Under the pieces are notes generated by a model. It saw only the letters and a list, made by a program, of their open reading frames with translations. It was not told the origin of the DNA and did no database searches. A stretch of 64,000 nt of DNA. Origin: Sphingopyxis lindanitolerans. GTDB lineage: Bacteria > Pseudomonadota > Alphaproteobacteria > Sphingomonadales > Sphingomonadaceae. The translations under genes and the position numbers were made by a program. Within the stretch, counting starts at the first letter, position 1; each line of letters starts with the position of its first letter. Location: the NCBI RefSeq assembly GCF_002993885.1, contig NZ_CM009578.1, positions 1,739,251 to 1,803,250 on the forward strand. Direction: 5' to 3'. Of the stretch, positions 48,563-59,319 are shown piece after piece.

Positions 48563-49635
48563 GGCACGAAGGTCGTGAACAGATAGACCGCGAACAGCAT
48601 CAGATGGATCGCGCCCTGCAGCACCGTGGTGCGGCCGTTCGCGAGCGTCTGAGACGCGACGATCAACGACAGGAACAGGAGAACCGTCGACTTGGCGTCG
48701 AGTCCAAGGCTGATCGGCATGTCGACCACAATAGACAGGATGGCGACCGCCGGAATGGTGAGGCCGATCGTCGCGAGCGCTGAACCGAGTGCGAGATTGA
48801 GGCTGGTCTGCAAGCGGTCAGCCTTCGCGGCGCGCACCGCGGCGACCCCCTCGGGCGCGAGGATCAACGCCGCGATCAGCACGCCGAGCACCGCGGGCGG
48901 CGCGCCGGCCGAGGCCAGTGCCGCGCCGATCGCCGGCGACAGGCTTTTGGCGAGCAGCACCACCGCGAACAGGCAGGCAAGCAGCAGGCCGAGCGACGCG
49001 AAGGTGCGCCGCAGGCTCGGCGGATCGGCGTGCACATCGGGTTCGTCCTGCGCCTCGCCCTGCGGCAGGAAATAGTCGCGGTGGCGCACCGTCTGCACCA
49101 GCGCGAACGTCGCATAGAGGATCAGCGACACCGCCGCGACGAACCCCAGTTGCGTCTGCGAATAGAAAGGCCCCGGCACGCTCGAGGTGAAATTGGGCAG
49201 CACCAGCGTGACCACCGTCAACACCGTAAGCGTCGCAAGCGCCGCGCCCATGCCGGTGCGCTGAAATCTTTGTTCATGGTGGCGGATCGCGCCGCTGAGC
49301 AGGCAAAGACCCATCAAGAGGTTTAGGATCACCATCACCGCCGCGAACACCGTATCGCGCGCCAAGGTCTGCGCCTTTTCGGGCTCGGCCTGCATCAGCG
49401 TCAGGACCAGCCCGACCTCGATCACCGTCACCGCGAGCGCAAGGATCAGCGTGCCGAACGGCTCGCCGACGCGGTGCGCCACGACCTCGGCATGATGGAC
49501 CGCTGTCACCACCGACGCAGCGAGGACCAGTCCGGCGAAATAGGGATTGAGCGCCACGCCGAGGCTCGCCAGCGCGACGAGGAAACCGAGAATGGGAAAG
49601 ATGTCGGGAGCGCTGCGGCGCATTTTGCTTTTCAT
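48559..49635 (-). CDS. Calcium/proton-type cation antiporter (CaCA family)
   Basis: A 358-residue polytopic membrane protein with about ten or eleven hydrophobic segments in two repeats. The alpha-repeat signatures are AVTVIEVGLVLTL with a conserved Glu in the first half, and ALILAPEGVAAVRAAKADRL then NLALGSALATIGLTIPAVA in the second. This is the ChaA/y4hA-like subgroup of the Ca2+/cation antiporters. The ATG at 49635 is followed by a basic cytoplasmic start. Convergent and overlapping by four bases with the FabH-like gene. Confidence 0.84.
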   Translation of the reverse strand: MKSKMRRSAPDIFPILGFLVALASLGVALNPYFAGLVLAASVVTAVHHAEVVAHRVGEPFGTLILALAVTVIEVGLVLTLMQAEPEKAQTLARDTVFAAVMVILNLLMGLCLLSGAIRHHEQRFQRTGMGAALATLTVLTVVTLVLPNFTSSVPGPFYSQTQLGFVAAVSLILYATFALVQTVRHRDYFLPQGEAQDEPDVHADPPSLRRTFASLGLLLACLFAVVLLAKSLSPAIGAALASAGAPPAVLGVLIAALILAPEGVAAVRAAKADRLQTSLNLALGSALATIGLTIPAVAILSIVVDMPISLGLDAKSTVLLFLSLIVASQTLANGRTTVLQGAIHLMLFAVYLFTTFVP

Positions 49636-49730
49636 GCGGCTTTATTGCAGCCGCCTTTTTCGATGGCTACCCTTCACGGGATTTAATTCGGGCTGTGCCC
49701 GCCACCTTCGCGGGGGAACAGGGGCTTTCT

Positions 49731-50495
49731 CTATTGCGCGCGCACCGGCAATCCCGCAGCGGCCAGCCGGGCATGCGCCTCGGCGATCGTCGCTTCGCCG
49801 AAATGAAAGATGCTCGCTGCCAGCACCGCGCTCGCGCCGCCGTCGATCACCCCGGCGACGAGATGGTCGAGATTGCCGACCCCGCCGCTCGCGATGACCG
49901 GCACCGACACCGCATCGGCGACCGCGCGGACGAGCGCGAGGTCGTAACCATCCTTGGTCCCGTCGCGGTCCATGCTGGTCACGAGCAGTTCGCCCGCGCC
50001 CAGTTCGGCGAGCCGCACCGCATGCGCGATCGCATCGATCCCGGTCGCCTGGCGCCCGCCGTGGGTAAAAATCTCCCACCGGCCATCTTCGACCCGCCGC
50101 GCGTCGATGCTGCCGACCGCGCACTGGCTGCCGAAACGGTCGGCGATGTCGGCGACCAGTTCGGGCCGCGCCACCGCCGCGCTGTTCACCGCGACCTTGT
50201 CGGCGCCCGCGAGCAGCAGCGCGCGCGCATCCTCGGCGCTGCGCACCCCGCCGCCGACGGTGAGCGGCATGAAGCAGACCGCGGCGGTGCGGCTGACCAT
50301 GTCGAGCAGGGTGCTGCGCCCCTGATGGCTGGCGCTGATGTCGAGGAAGCAAAGCTCGTCGGCGCCCGCGGCGTCATAGGCGCGCGCCGCCTCGACCGGA
50401 TCGCCGGCGTCGCGCAGATCGACGAAATTGACGCCCTTGACGACGCGCCCGTCGGCGACGTCGAGGCAGGGGATGACGCGGACGCGGACGGTCAT
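49731..50495 (-). CDS. hisF: Imidazole glycerol phosphate synthase, cyclase subunit
   Basis: A 254-residue His[21 protein letters not shown] with catalytic Asp11-like residue at the start, [15 protein letters not shown], and [20 protein letters not shown] with the second catalytic Asp. With HisH it forms the glutamine amidotransferase/cyclase making imidazole glycerol phosphate and AICAR in histidine synthesis. The ribosome binding site GGGAGGGGAG is part of the palindromic repeat at 50499-50597. Last gene of the hisB-hisH-hisA-hisF run. Confidence 0.96.
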   Translation of the reverse strand: MTVRVRVIPCLDVADGRVVKGVNFVDLRDAGDPVEAARAYDAAGADELCFLDISASHQGRSTLLDMVSRTAAVCFMPLTVGGGVRSAEDARALLLAGADKVAVNSAAVARPELVADIADRFGSQCAVGSIDARRVEDGRWEIFTHGGRQATGIDAIAHAVRLAELGAGELLVTSMDRDGTKDGYDLALVRAVADAVSVPVIASGGVGNLDHLVAGVIDGGASAVLAASIFHFGEATIAEAHARLAAAGLPVRAQ

Positions 50496-50498
50496 CTG

Positions 50499-50570
50499 CT
50501 CCCCTCCCGCTGGCGGGAGGGGTTGGGGGAGGGTCTGTTGCGGGAGTGCGTCATGATCACATGCCCTCCC

Positions 50571-50597
<27 letters not shown>
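50499..50597. repeat. Palindromic intergenic repeat, copy 1 (his operon)
   Basis: Inverted arms starting CTCCCCTCCCGCTGGCGGGA (50499 on) and ending CCGCCAGCGGGAGGGGAAC (to 50597), each with an internal short hairpin, around a 30-base spacer. It lies between hisA and hisF and overlaps the hisA 3-prime end. Confidence 0.85.
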
Positions 50598-51313
<716 letters not shown>

Positions 51314-51326
<13 letters not shown>

Positions 51327-51922
51327 GCAAGGAATCTTTCAAGGGTCGCAAGGCCATAGGCCTGGCTTTTTTCGGGATGATATTGGACGCCGACGATATT
51401 GTCCTTCGCCACCGCGGCAACGAACGTCGCGCCATGGCTACTCGTTGCCGCGACATCGACGGTATCGGCGAAATGATAGGAGTGAAGATAATAGGCCTCG
51501 CCCGCCGCGATCACCGGATGCGCAAAGGCCGGGACAACATCGTTCCAGCCCATGTGCGGGATGCGCAGGCCCGGCGCCGGAGCGAACGCGCGCACCGTGC
51601 CGCCGATCCAACCCAGACCGGCGTGCCGCCCATGTTCCTCGCCCGCGTCGGCGAGCAATTGCATGCCGACGCAAATGCCGAGGAAGGGCGCGCCCTCGCC
51701 GCGCACCCGCCGCTCCATCGCCTCGACCAACCCCGGAATCGCGGACAGCCCGTTCATGCACGCGGCAAACGCCCCGACACCGGGCAGCACGATGCGATCG
51801 GCCTTGGCGACGGCTTCGGGATCGGCGGTAACGGCCACATTGTCCGCGCCCGCCGCGACAAGCGCATTGTGCACCGAGCGAAGATTGCCCGCGCCATAGT
51901 CGATCAGGGCAATAGCGCTCAA
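51314..51922 (-). CDS. hisH: Imidazole glycerol phosphate synthase, glutaminase subunit
   Basis: A 202-residue class I glutamine amidotransferase: [12 protein letters not shown] at the start, nucleophile Cys in [11 protein letters not shown], and the His/Glu pair in VQYHPEKSQ. It supplies ammonia to HisF. Translation begins at TTG (51922), preceded by GGAGG five bases away that belongs to the second palindromic repeat. It overlaps hisA, and the gap to hisB is filled by that repeat. Confidence 0.95.
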
Positions 51923-51924
51923 AT

Positions 51925-52024
51925 CCCCCTCCCGCTTGCGGGAGGGGTTAGGGGAGGGGATGTTCGATTAGTGGCGGCGACCTGGAACAGGCCCTCCCCC
52001 GACCCCTCCCGCAAGCGGGAGGGG
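51925..52024. repeat. Palindromic intergenic repeat, copy 2 (his operon)
   Basis: CCCCTCCCGCTTGCGGGAGG (51925 on) and the mirrored CCCTCCCGCAAGCGGGAGGG (to about 52023) around a spacer of some 30 bases. Same family as 50499-50597, with T/A in place of G/C at the hairpin tip. It fills the hisB-hisH gap. Confidence 0.85.
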
Positions 52025-52028
52025 AGAT

Positions 52029-52616
52029 TCACAGCACCCCCTTCGTGCTCGGGATGGTATCGCCCTTGCGCGGGTCGATCTCGACCCCCTGCCGCAAGGC
52101 GCGCGCTAGCGCCTTGTACATGCTTTCGGCAATATGATGGTTGTTCTCACCGTACAGCGTTTCGATGTGCAGCGTGATCCCCGCCGCCTGCGCAAAGCTA
52201 TGGAACCAGTGCGGAAACATCTCAGTATCCATCTCGCCGAGCCGCGGCTGCGAGAAGGTTGATTTATAAACGCAATGCGGGCGACCCGAAATATCGAGCA
52301 CGCAGCGAGTCAGCGTTTCATCCATCGGCGCATGGGCTTCGCCGTAGCGCGCGATGCCGCGCTTGTCGCCGAGCGCCTTTGCCACCGCTTCGCCCAACGC
52401 GAGCGCGCTGTCCTCGACCGTGTGATGCTGGTCGATATGCAGATCGCCCTTCACCGTCATCGCGATGTCGATCAGCGAATGACGCGACAATTGCTCGACC
52501 ATATGGTCGAGGAAACCGATGCCGGTGGACACCGAATAATCGCCGCTGCCGTCGAGATTGACGGCGATCGCGATATCCGTTTCCTTGGTCGTGCGCTGGA
52601 CGGTGGCGGTTCGCAT
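52029..52616 (-). CDS. hisB: Imidazoleglycerol-phosphate dehydratase
   Basis: A 195-residue monofunctional HisB. Metal-binding motifs [16 protein letters not shown] and [18 protein letters not shown] are present, as are [13 protein letters not shown] near residue 40 and the central [10 protein letters not shown]. It dehydrates imidazole glycerol phosphate. Start chosen at the ATG 52616 ([14 protein letters not shown]); an ATG four codons upstream (52628) is also possible. First gene of the four-gene his run; divergent from sspB. Confidence 0.95.
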   Translation of the reverse strand: MRTATVQRTTKETDIAIAVNLDGSGDYSVSTGIGFLDHMVEQLSRHSLIDIAMTVKGDLHIDQHHTVEDSALALGEAVAKALGDKRGIARYGEAHAPMDETLTRCVLDISGRPHCVYKSTFSQPRLGEMDTEMFPHWFHSFAQAAGITLHIETLYGENNHHIAESMYKALARALRQGVEIDPRKGDTIPSTKGVL

Positions 52617-52713
52617 GGCCGACGCCATAGAGCCTATTTTTCGTGTTGCAAGGCGACTCTCCCCGCTCGCCCCCTCTTGACCGCCGCCCGCGCGGCGTTC
52701 ATCCCCCTCCGCC

Positions 52714-53196
52714 ATGAGCGACGATGTCCACGACAGCCTGATTCCCTACGACGAAATCGTGCAGGATGCGCTGCGCGCCGTGGTCGGCCGCGTGCTGAGC
52801 CAGCTCGAAGGGCACGACAGCCTCCCCGGCGCCCATCATTTCTATATCACCTTCAAGACGCAGGCACCGGGGGTCGATATTCCCGCGCATCTGATCGCCA
52901 AATTCCCTGACGAGATGACGATCGTCCTCCAGAACCGCTTCTGGGATCTGACGGTCGAGGCGGATCATTTCAGCGTCGGCCTGTCTTTCAACCAGACGCC
53001 GTCGATGCTCGTGATTCCCTATGCGGCGATCACCGCCTTCGTCGATCCCTCGGTCGATTTCGGATTGCAATTCCAGGTCAGCGACGATGAGGTCGCCGAT
53101 CCCGAACCGCATGACGAGGCCGACAACGACCGCCCGGAGGCGACTGGCGAAGACGGGTCCAACGTCGTGACGGTGGATTTCGGCAAGAAACGCTGA
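52714..53196 (+). CDS. sspB: SspB, stringent starvation protein B/ClpXP adaptor
   Basis: A 160-residue alphaproteobacterial SspB. The folded substrate-binding part spans about residues 8-125 ([40 protein letters not shown]). An acidic flexible linker ([20 protein letters not shown]) follows, then the C-terminal ClpX-binding tail [10 protein letters not shown]. It delivers ssrA-tagged and other substrates to ClpXP. Divergent from hisB and followed by a small membrane protein and fumC. Confidence 0.92.
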   Translation: MSDDVHDSLIPYDEIVQDALRAVVGRVLSQLEGHDSLPGAHHFYITFKTQAPGVDIPAHLIAKFPDEMTIVLQNRFWDLTVEADHFSVGLSFNQTPSMLVIPYAAITAFVDPSVDFGLQFQVSDDEVADPEPHDEADNDRPEATGEDGSNVVTVDFGKKR

Positions 53197-53199
53197 GCG

Positions 53200-53511
53200 A
53201 TGGGAGCCAATTGGCCTCCCAGCCGCTTCTGGCAATTTTGGGCGCTCGCCGGGATGCTCGTCCTCACCGCCGTTTTCTGGTGGGGGGTCGAGGGCTATGC
53301 CTATTATGAGGGCGGCTATGCGCGGGGTCCGATCGCCGACGGCCTGTTGCGCTTCAGCCTCCTGATCCTGACCCCCGCGCTCGCCCTCATGTGGCTGGCG
53401 GCCGCCTGGCTGCGCCGCCGGGTCGGCGAAACCGGATATTGGCAGCTGCTCGGCCTGGTCGCGGGAATCTGGGCGGGCGCCGTTTTGGTGACGAGGATGC
53501 TTCTGGTATGA
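53200..53511 (+). CDS. Small inner-membrane protein, unknown
   Basis: A 103-residue protein with three hydrophobic segments (about residues 9-27, 43-68 and 78-100) and no catalytic motif that I recognise. It begins [18 protein letters not shown] three bases after the sspB stop, and its own stop overlaps the fumC start by four bases, so sspB, this gene and fumC form one operon. Position and coupling support a real gene; its role is unknown. Confidence 0.72.
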   Translation: MGANWPPSRFWQFWALAGMLVLTAVFWWGVEGYAYYEGGYARGPIADGLLRFSLLILTPALALMWLAAAWLRRRVGETGYWQLLGLVAGIWAGAVLVTRMLLV

Positions 53512-54902
53512 GCACGCGCGTTGAAAGCGACAGCATCGGCGACATCGCGGTTCCGGCAGCCTCCTATTGGGGCGCGCAGACCGAACGCAGCCGGCACAAT
53601 TTCGCCTTTCCGCCGCACGAGCGGATGCCGGTGCCGATCGTCCACGCGCTCGCGCGGATCAAGGGCGCAGCGGCCCAGGTCAATCGCGCCCACGGGCTCG
53701 ACCCCGTGCTGGCGGACGCGATCGCCGAAGCGGCGGCGGCGGTCGCCGCGGGCCGATATGACGACCAGTTTCCGCTCGCCATCTGGCAGACGGGCAGCGG
53801 CACCCAATCGAACATGAATGCGAACGAGGTGATCGCCGGGGTCGCGAACGAGACGCTGGCGGGCCAGCGCGGCGGCAAGTCGCCCGTCCATCCGAACGAT
53901 CATGTCAACATGGGCCAGTCGTCGAACGACAGCTTTCCGACCGCGCTCCACGTCGCGGTGGCGGTGGAGACGGTGGCACGGCTGCTCCCCGCGCTCGCTC
54001 AGCTCACCGATGCGCTCGCCGCCAAGACCGAAGCGTGGGGCGATATCGTCAAGATCGGCCGCACCCATTTGCAGGACGCGACCCCGCTGACGCTCGGCCA
54101 GGAGTTTTCGGGATATGTCGCCCAGCTCGCCGCCGCCCGCGCGCGGATCGAAGGCGCGCTCGCGCACGATATCTGCCAGCTCGCGCAGGGCGGCACAGCG
54201 GTCGGCACCGGGCTCAACGCGCCCGCGGGCTTCGACGTCGCGATGGCGGCCGAGCTGTCGAAAAGCACCGGCATCGCCTTCGAACCCGCGCCGAACAAGT
54301 TCGAGGCGCTCGGATCGAACGATGGTCTCGTCTTCTTCTCGGGGGCGCTGAACAGCCTCGCCGTCGCCTTGACCAAGATTGCCAACGACATCCGCCTGCT
54401 CGGCTCGGGCCCGCGCGCCGGGCTCGGCGAACTCGACCTGCCCGCGAACGAGCCGGGCAGCTCGATCATGCCGGGCAAGGTCAATCCGACCCAGTGCGAG
54501 ATGCTGACGATGGTCGCAGCCCAGGTGATCGGCAATCATCAGGCGGTGACCGTCGGCGGCCTGCAGGGACACCTCGAACTCAATGTCTTCAAGCCGCTGA
54601 TCGGATCGAACGTGCTGCGCTCGATCGATTTGCTCGCCATCGGCATGGCGGGTTTTACCGAGCATTGCGTCGTCGGGATCGAACCGAACCGCGCGCGGAT
54701 CGACGAATTGATGAACCGCTCGCTGATGCTCGTCACCGCGCTCGCGCCCGAAATCGGCTATGACAAGGCGGCGAAGATCGCGAAACACGCGCATGAGACC
54801 GGGTCGACGCTGCGCGACGCCGCGCTCGAGCTGGGCTATGTCGATGGCGCGACCTTCGACCGGGTGGTCGATCCGCGCACGATGCTCGGCGCGGGTCGCT
54901 GA
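53508..54902 (+). CDS. fumC: Fumarate hydratase class II
   Basis: A 464-residue class II fumarase: [12 protein letters not shown] near the N-terminus, [53 protein letters not shown] and the signature [15 protein letters not shown] with the catalytic Ser loop. It interconverts fumarate and L-malate in the TCA cycle. The ATG at 53508 overlaps the upstream small gene; the longer frame is not used. Length and motifs are complete. Confidence 0.95.
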   Translation: MSTRVESDSIGDIAVPAASYWGAQTERSRHNFAFPPHERMPVPIVHALARIKGAAAQVNRAHGLDPVLADAIAEAAAAVAAGRYDDQFPLAIWQTGSGTQSNMNANEVIAGVANETLAGQRGGKSPVHPNDHVNMGQSSNDSFPTALHVAVAVETVARLLPALAQLTDALAAKTEAWGDIVKIGRTHLQDATPLTLGQEFSGYVAQLAAARARIEGALAHDICQLAQGGTAVGTGLNAPAGFDVAMAAELSKSTGIAFEPAPNKFEALGSNDGLVFFSGALNSLAVALTKIANDIRLLGSGPRAGLGELDLPANEPGSSIMPGKVNPTQCEMLTMVAAQVIGNHQAVTVGGLQGHLELNVFKPLIGSNVLRSIDLLAIGMAGFTEHCVVGIEPNRARIDELMNRSLMLVTALAPEIGYDKAAKIAKHAHETGSTLRDAALELGYVDGATFDRVVDPRTMLGAGR

Positions 54903-54948
54903 CCGGAACCTCGGGCACCGTCCGGGGATTGATGGGGGAGGAAGGAAG

Positions 54949-55287
54949 ATGAAGATGGTGGGACGGATCATCGGCGGTGTCCTCGGCAGCGCCATCGGGC
55001 GGCAGAAGAATAACCACCCCGTCGCGGGCGCGATGATCGGCGCGGGCACGCTGTTCGCGGCGCGGCGCCTGTTCCCGCAGCGCTATGCCGTACTCGCCGC
55101 GACCGCCGCGGCCGCCTATCTCACCAAGCGATGGGCCGACCGCGCCGAGGCGCGCAAGGCGACCGAAGCGGCGCAGGCGTCCGATCCCGAACAGGCGAAC
55201 GGCGCCGCGACCGACGGCGAAAGCCTGGGCGAAGCGCTGCCGCCAGCGATTCCGGTTGCGAGCAACGGACGGGCAGCAATTCACTGA
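54949..55287 (+). CDS. Small membrane-associated hypothetical protein
   Basis: A 112-residue protein starting MKMVGRIIGGVLGSAIGRQK. Glycine-rich hydrophobic segments (about residues 6-15, 24-35 and 42-58) suggest insertion in, or association with, the membrane; the C-terminal 45 residues are Ala/Glu-rich and polar. Its GGAGGAAGGAAG site is strong. It lies 46 bases after fumC in the same direction. The family is not known to me; it resembles small glycine-zipper-like proteins of alphaproteobacteria. Confidence 0.68.
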   Translation: MKMVGRIIGGVLGSAIGRQKNNHPVAGAMIGAGTLFAARRLFPQRYAVLAATAAAAYLTKRWADRAEARKATEAAQASDPEQANGAATDGESLGEALPPAIPVASNGRAAIH

Positions 55288-55340
55288 GTCATCATTCCCG
55301 ATTGAAAACCCGTGTTCCCCCGCGATAATGTTTCAATCGA

Positions 55341-55904
55341 TCAGCCATCCGCCTGCCATTGCTTCACCGCCTCGATGGGCGAGACCAGCATGAGAATGTT
55401 GAGCGTCAGATTGTCGCGGATCGCCCACAGGGTGAACAGTTCGAAAGCGATCGCGATCAGGACGGTCGTCCACCAGCGCATCCGGCTCGCGGCGAGGAAG
55501 CCGAGCATCATGAACGCCGCGTCGGAGACCGAGTTCAGGACCGAATCGCCCGAATAGCCATAGGCCATCGTCACTTCGCGATAGCGGTCGATGATGATGC
55601 TCGAATTTTCCAATATCTCCCACGCGCCCTCGATCCCGATCGCGACCGCCAGCGCCGGCCATAAGGGCGCGCGCGGTATCAGCAGCCGCGACAGCCACAA
55701 GAAGATGAAGCCGTGGATGATGTGGCTGAAGCTGTACCAGTCCGAGATCTGCTGGCTGTTCTGGTTCGACTGGACGGTGCCGTGCCACAGGCTCACCGTG
55801 CCGCACGGACAGATCGGCGGCCGCCCCATCGCGATCAGGATCGCGGCAAGCAGCGCGAGAAGCGCGATGGCGACCAGCCAGCCCGTTCGTGACATTCCCG
55901 CCAT
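55341..55904 (-). CDS. DUF2585 (UPF0314) family membrane protein
   Basis: A 187-residue membrane protein with about four or five hydrophobic segments. It has the family hallmark [20 protein letters not shown], then [20 protein letters not shown], and [20 protein letters not shown]; these match UPF0314/DUF2585 proteins found almost only in alphaproteobacteria. Function is unknown; conserved Trp, His and Asn residues suggest a binding or catalytic site at the membrane face. Divergent from gmk, 47 bases away. Confidence 0.85.
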   Translation of the reverse strand: MAGMSRTGWLVAIALLALLAAILIAMGRPPICPCGTVSLWHGTVQSNQNSQQISDWYSFSHIIHGFIFLWLSRLLIPRAPLWPALAVAIGIEGAWEILENSSIIIDRYREVTMAYGYSGDSVLNSVSDAAFMMLGFLAASRMRWWTTVLIAIAFELFTLWAIRDNLTLNILMLVSPIEAVKQWQADG

Positions 55905-55951
55905 ACGCCCTTCCCGCTTGACCGCTGCCCCTACCCGCGCGAATAGCGCGC

Positions 55952-56614
55952 ATGGCTGAAAGCGTCCACCTGAACCGCCGCGGCGTGTTGTTCGTGCTCT
56001 CCTCGCCCTCGGGAGCAGGCAAAACCACCATCTCGAAAAAGATGCTCGCCGCCGACGGCGAGATCGCGCTGTCGATCTCGGCGACGACCCGTCCGCCGCG
56101 CCCGGGCGAGCGCGACGGCATCGATTATCATTTCGTCGATGTCGATACCTTCAAGCAGATGGCGGCCGACGGCGAGTTTCTCGAATGGGCGCATGTCTTT
56201 GGCCACCGCTACGGCACGCCCCGCGCGCGGGTCGACGAATTGCTCGACACGGGCAAGGACGTGCTGTTCGACATCGACTGGCAGGGCGCGCAGCAACTCT
56301 ATCAGGAAGCGGGGCCCGACGTCGTGCGGGTCTTCGTGCTGCCGCCGACGATGGAAGAACTCGAGCGCCGCCTGCGGTCGCGGGGCACCGACAGCGACGA
56401 GGTGATCGCCGCGCGCATGGAACGCGCCGCGAACGAGATCAGCCACTGGGACGGCTATGATTATGTGCTGATCAACGACGCGGTCGAGGAATGCTATGGC
56501 GAGGTGATGGCGATCCTGCGCGCCGAGCGGCTGAAGCGCCGCCGCCAGATCGGTCTGATCGGCTTCGCGCGCGACCTGATCCGCTCGGTGCCCGAAGCCG
56601 ATACGAAGCTGTAA
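55952..56614 (+). CDS. gmk: Guanylate kinase
   Basis: A 220-residue guanylate kinase: P-loop [20 protein letters not shown]-binding [20 protein letters not shown], and the lid region [18 protein letters not shown]. It phosphorylates GMP to GDP. The length is normal, with an 11-residue N-terminal extension. It is followed by a very strong palindromic hairpin that separates it from the convergent thioesterase. Confidence 0.95.
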   Translation: MAESVHLNRRGVLFVLSSPSGAGKTTISKKMLAADGEIALSISATTRPPRPGERDGIDYHFVDVDTFKQMAADGEFLEWAHVFGHRYGTPRARVDELLDTGKDVLFDIDWQGAQQLYQEAGPDVVRVFVLPPTMEELERRLRSRGTDSDEVIAARMERAANEISHWDGYDYVLINDAVEECYGEVMAILRAERLKRRRQIGLIGFARDLIRSVPEADTKL

Positions 56615-56629
56615 CGCTGATATGAATGA

Positions 56630-56686
56630 GCCGCGTGTCCCCGCGAAGGCGGGTGATGGACACCCGCCTTCGCGGGGACACGCGGC
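56630..56686. repeat. Perfect 26-base-pair palindrome (CCGCGAAGGCGGG family)
   Basis: GCCGCGTGTCCCCGCGAAGG onward (56630-56655) and its mirror (56661-56686) pair perfectly with a five-base loop, followed by TTTT at 56687. It is an intergenic repeat of the kind common in sphingomonads and probably serves as the gmk terminator. Confidence 0.85.
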
Positions 56687-56692
56687 TTTTCT

Positions 56693-57130
56693 CTATACCG
56701 CCTGCGCCAGTTTCGCTTCCAACTCCGCGACCATCTCCGCGCGCAGCGGCTTGGCCTGCCCGTCGGTTCGGCAGACGACGACCGTATCGCAGGTCGCGAT
56801 CGCGTGGCCGTTCTGGAACATCGCCTGGACGATCGTCCAGCTCGAGGTGCCGAGCCGGCCGATGCCGGTCGCGATCTGGACCGGATCGGGGAAATTACCC
56901 TCGGCGAGATAGTTGATTTCGACCGCCGCGACCATCGTGCGCTCGTTCGCCGGGCGTTCGCTCAACGGACGGACGTCGCGGTTCAGCAGCACCCGGCCGC
57001 TCTCGAACAGCGCGGCAAAGGCCACATTGTTGAGGTGGCCGTTGATGTCCATGTCCTGAAAGCGCGTCTGCAACTCGATGCGGACGGGGTAGCTGGCGGC
57101 ATCGAGCCGCCAGCTTTCCGGTTTCGCCAT
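56693..57130 (-). CDS. Acyl-CoA thioesterase (4HBT/hotdog fold)
   Basis: A 145-residue hotdog-fold protein. QTRFQDMDINGHLNNVAFAA carries the catalytic Asp and the NGHLNN motif of 4-hydroxybenzoyl-CoA thioesterase-like enzymes; AVEINYLAEGNFPDPVQI and the C-terminal RTDGQAKPL complete the fold. The ATG at 57130 starts one base after the stop of the SDR upstream; longer frames overlap that gene. It probably hydrolyses acyl-CoA released by the neighbouring beta-oxidation genes. Confidence 0.85.
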   Translation of the reverse strand: MAKPESWRLDAASYPVRIELQTRFQDMDINGHLNNVAFAALFESGRVLLNRDVRPLSERPANERTMVAAVEINYLAEGNFPDPVQIATGIGRLGTSSWTIVQAMFQNGHAIATCDTVVVCRTDGQAKPLRAEMVAELEAKLAQAV

Positions 57131-57131
57131 A

Positions 57132-57914
<783 letters not shown>

Positions 57915-57947
57915 ACGGACATCCTTTCCAAAATATAAGCGAGTATT

Positions 57948-58025
57948 CCGGCGAAAGCCGGGACCCAGGGCGTCAATATGCAGCGTCTGCGCAAGGCCGC
58001 CCTAGGCTCCTGCTTTCGCAGGAGC
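57948..58025. repeat. Two small stem-loops between the thiolase and SDR
   Basis: CCGGCGAAAGCCGG (57948-57961) and GCTCCTGC-TTTC-GCAGGAGC (58006-58025) flank a short spacer. This looks like a degenerate member of the intergenic palindrome families seen in this half of the window. Confidence 0.6.
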
Positions 58026-58036
58026 ACATGAAGAGT

Positions 58037-59206
58037 TTAAAGCCGCTCGACGATGGTGACGTTGGCCTGGCCGCCGCCTTCGCACATCGTCTGGAGACCA
58101 TATTTGCCGCCGGTCGCGTCGAGCACGCCGAGCAGGGTCGCCATCAGCTTGGCGCCGCTAGCGCCGAGCGGGTGGCCGAGCGCGATCGCGCCGCCATGGA
58201 CGTTGATCCGCGCCGGGTCGGCGCCGAGATATTTGAGCCAGGCGAGCGGCACCGGCGCGAACGCCTCGTTGACTTCATAGGCGTCGATATCGCCGATCGT
58301 CATCCCCGCCTTCTTCAGCGCGCGTTCGGTCGCGAACAGCGGCTCCTCAAGCATGATGACCGGATCGCCCGCGGTCACCGACACATGGTGGATGCGCGCG
58401 CGCGGGGTCAGGCCATGGTCTTTCAGCGCCTGTTCCGAGCAGATCAGCACCGCCGAGGCGCCGTCGCAAATCTGGCTCGCCGAAGCGGCGGTGATCGAAC
58501 CGCCTTCCTGGAGCAGCTTGACGCCCGCAATGCCTTCGAGCGTCGCGTCGAAGCGGATGCCCTCGTCGACAAGGTGGATATCCTTGCCCTCGGGGGTTTC
58601 GATCTCGATGCCGACGATTTCCTTCTGGAAGCGGCCCGCCTCGGTCGCCACCTTGGCGCGGCGATGGCTTTCGAGCGCGAAGGCGTCGAGGTCGGCCTTG
58701 GTGAAGCCGTGCTTCTGGACGATCATCTCGGCGCCCGCGAACTGGCTGAACATGAGGCCGGGATATTTTTCCTCGAGCCGCGGCGACTTATAATTGCCCA
58801 TGCCTTCCTTCATATAGAGCATCGCGGTCGAGCCCATGGGCACGCGCGACATGCTTTCGATGCCGCTGGCGAGGACGATGTCCTGCGTTCCCGACAAAAT
58901 GCCCTGCGCCGCGAATTGCATCGCCTGCTGCGACGAACCGCATTGGCGGTCGATCGTAACCGCGGGGATGCTGTCGGGCAGTTTCGAGGCGAGGACGGCA
59001 TAGCGCCCCAGATCCCCCGTCTGCTGGCCGCCCTGCGACACGCAGCCAGTGATCACGTCGTCGATCTTCGAGGTGTCGAAATCATTGCGCTCCGCAATCG
59101 CGTCGAACACCGCGGCGCCGAGGTCGACGGGGTGGACGCCGGCGAGCCGGCCGCCGCGCTTGCCGCCAGCGGTGCGGACGGCATCGACGATATAAGCAGT
59201 AGCCAT
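58037..59206 (-). CDS. Acetyl-CoA acetyltransferase (thiolase)
   Basis: A 389-residue thiolase with nucleophile Cys89 (DRQCGSSQQAM), the His motif NVHGGAIALGHPLGASG and the C-terminal Cys context TMCEGGGQANVTIVERL. All three catalytic residues are present, in contrast with the fusion protein at 4617-6944. It cleaves 3-ketoacyl-CoA or condenses acetyl-CoA. It sits between an ACAD and a hydroxyacyl-CoA dehydrogenase, completing a beta-oxidation set with no hydratase in this run. Confidence 0.92.
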   Translation of the reverse strand: MATAYIVDAVRTAGGKRGGRLAGVHPVDLGAAVFDAIAERNDFDTSKIDDVITGCVSQGGQQTGDLGRYAVLASKLPDSIPAVTIDRQCGSSQQAMQFAAQGILSGTQDIVLASGIESMSRVPMGSTAMLYMKEGMGNYKSPRLEEKYPGLMFSQFAGAEMIVQKHGFTKADLDAFALESHRRAKVATEAGRFQKEIVGIEIETPEGKDIHLVDEGIRFDATLEGIAGVKLLQEGGSITAASASQICDGASAVLICSEQALKDHGLTPRARIHHVSVTAGDPVIMLEEPLFATERALKKAGMTIGDIDAYEVNEAFAPVPLAWLKYLGADPARINVHGGAIALGHPLGASGAKLMATLLGVLDATGGKYGLQTMCEGGGQANVTIVERL

Positions 59207-59229
59207 GGGGAGTTCCTTTCCGAGTAATC

Positions 59230-59315
59230 GTCGCCCCCGCGAAGGCGGGGGCCGTTGGAGGCGCCAGGCAACGCCGAATTAGGACGCCAGCGGCCCCCGC
59301 CTTCGCGGGGGCGAC
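59230..59315. repeat. Inverted repeat (CCCGCGAAGGCGGG family), 24-base arms
   Basis: Arms 59230-59253 (GTCGCCCCCGCGAAGGCGGG onward) and 59292-59315 (mirror) with a 38-base spacer, between the ACAD and thiolase genes. It is related to the palindrome after gmk. Confidence 0.8.
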
Positions 59316-59319
59316 GGGC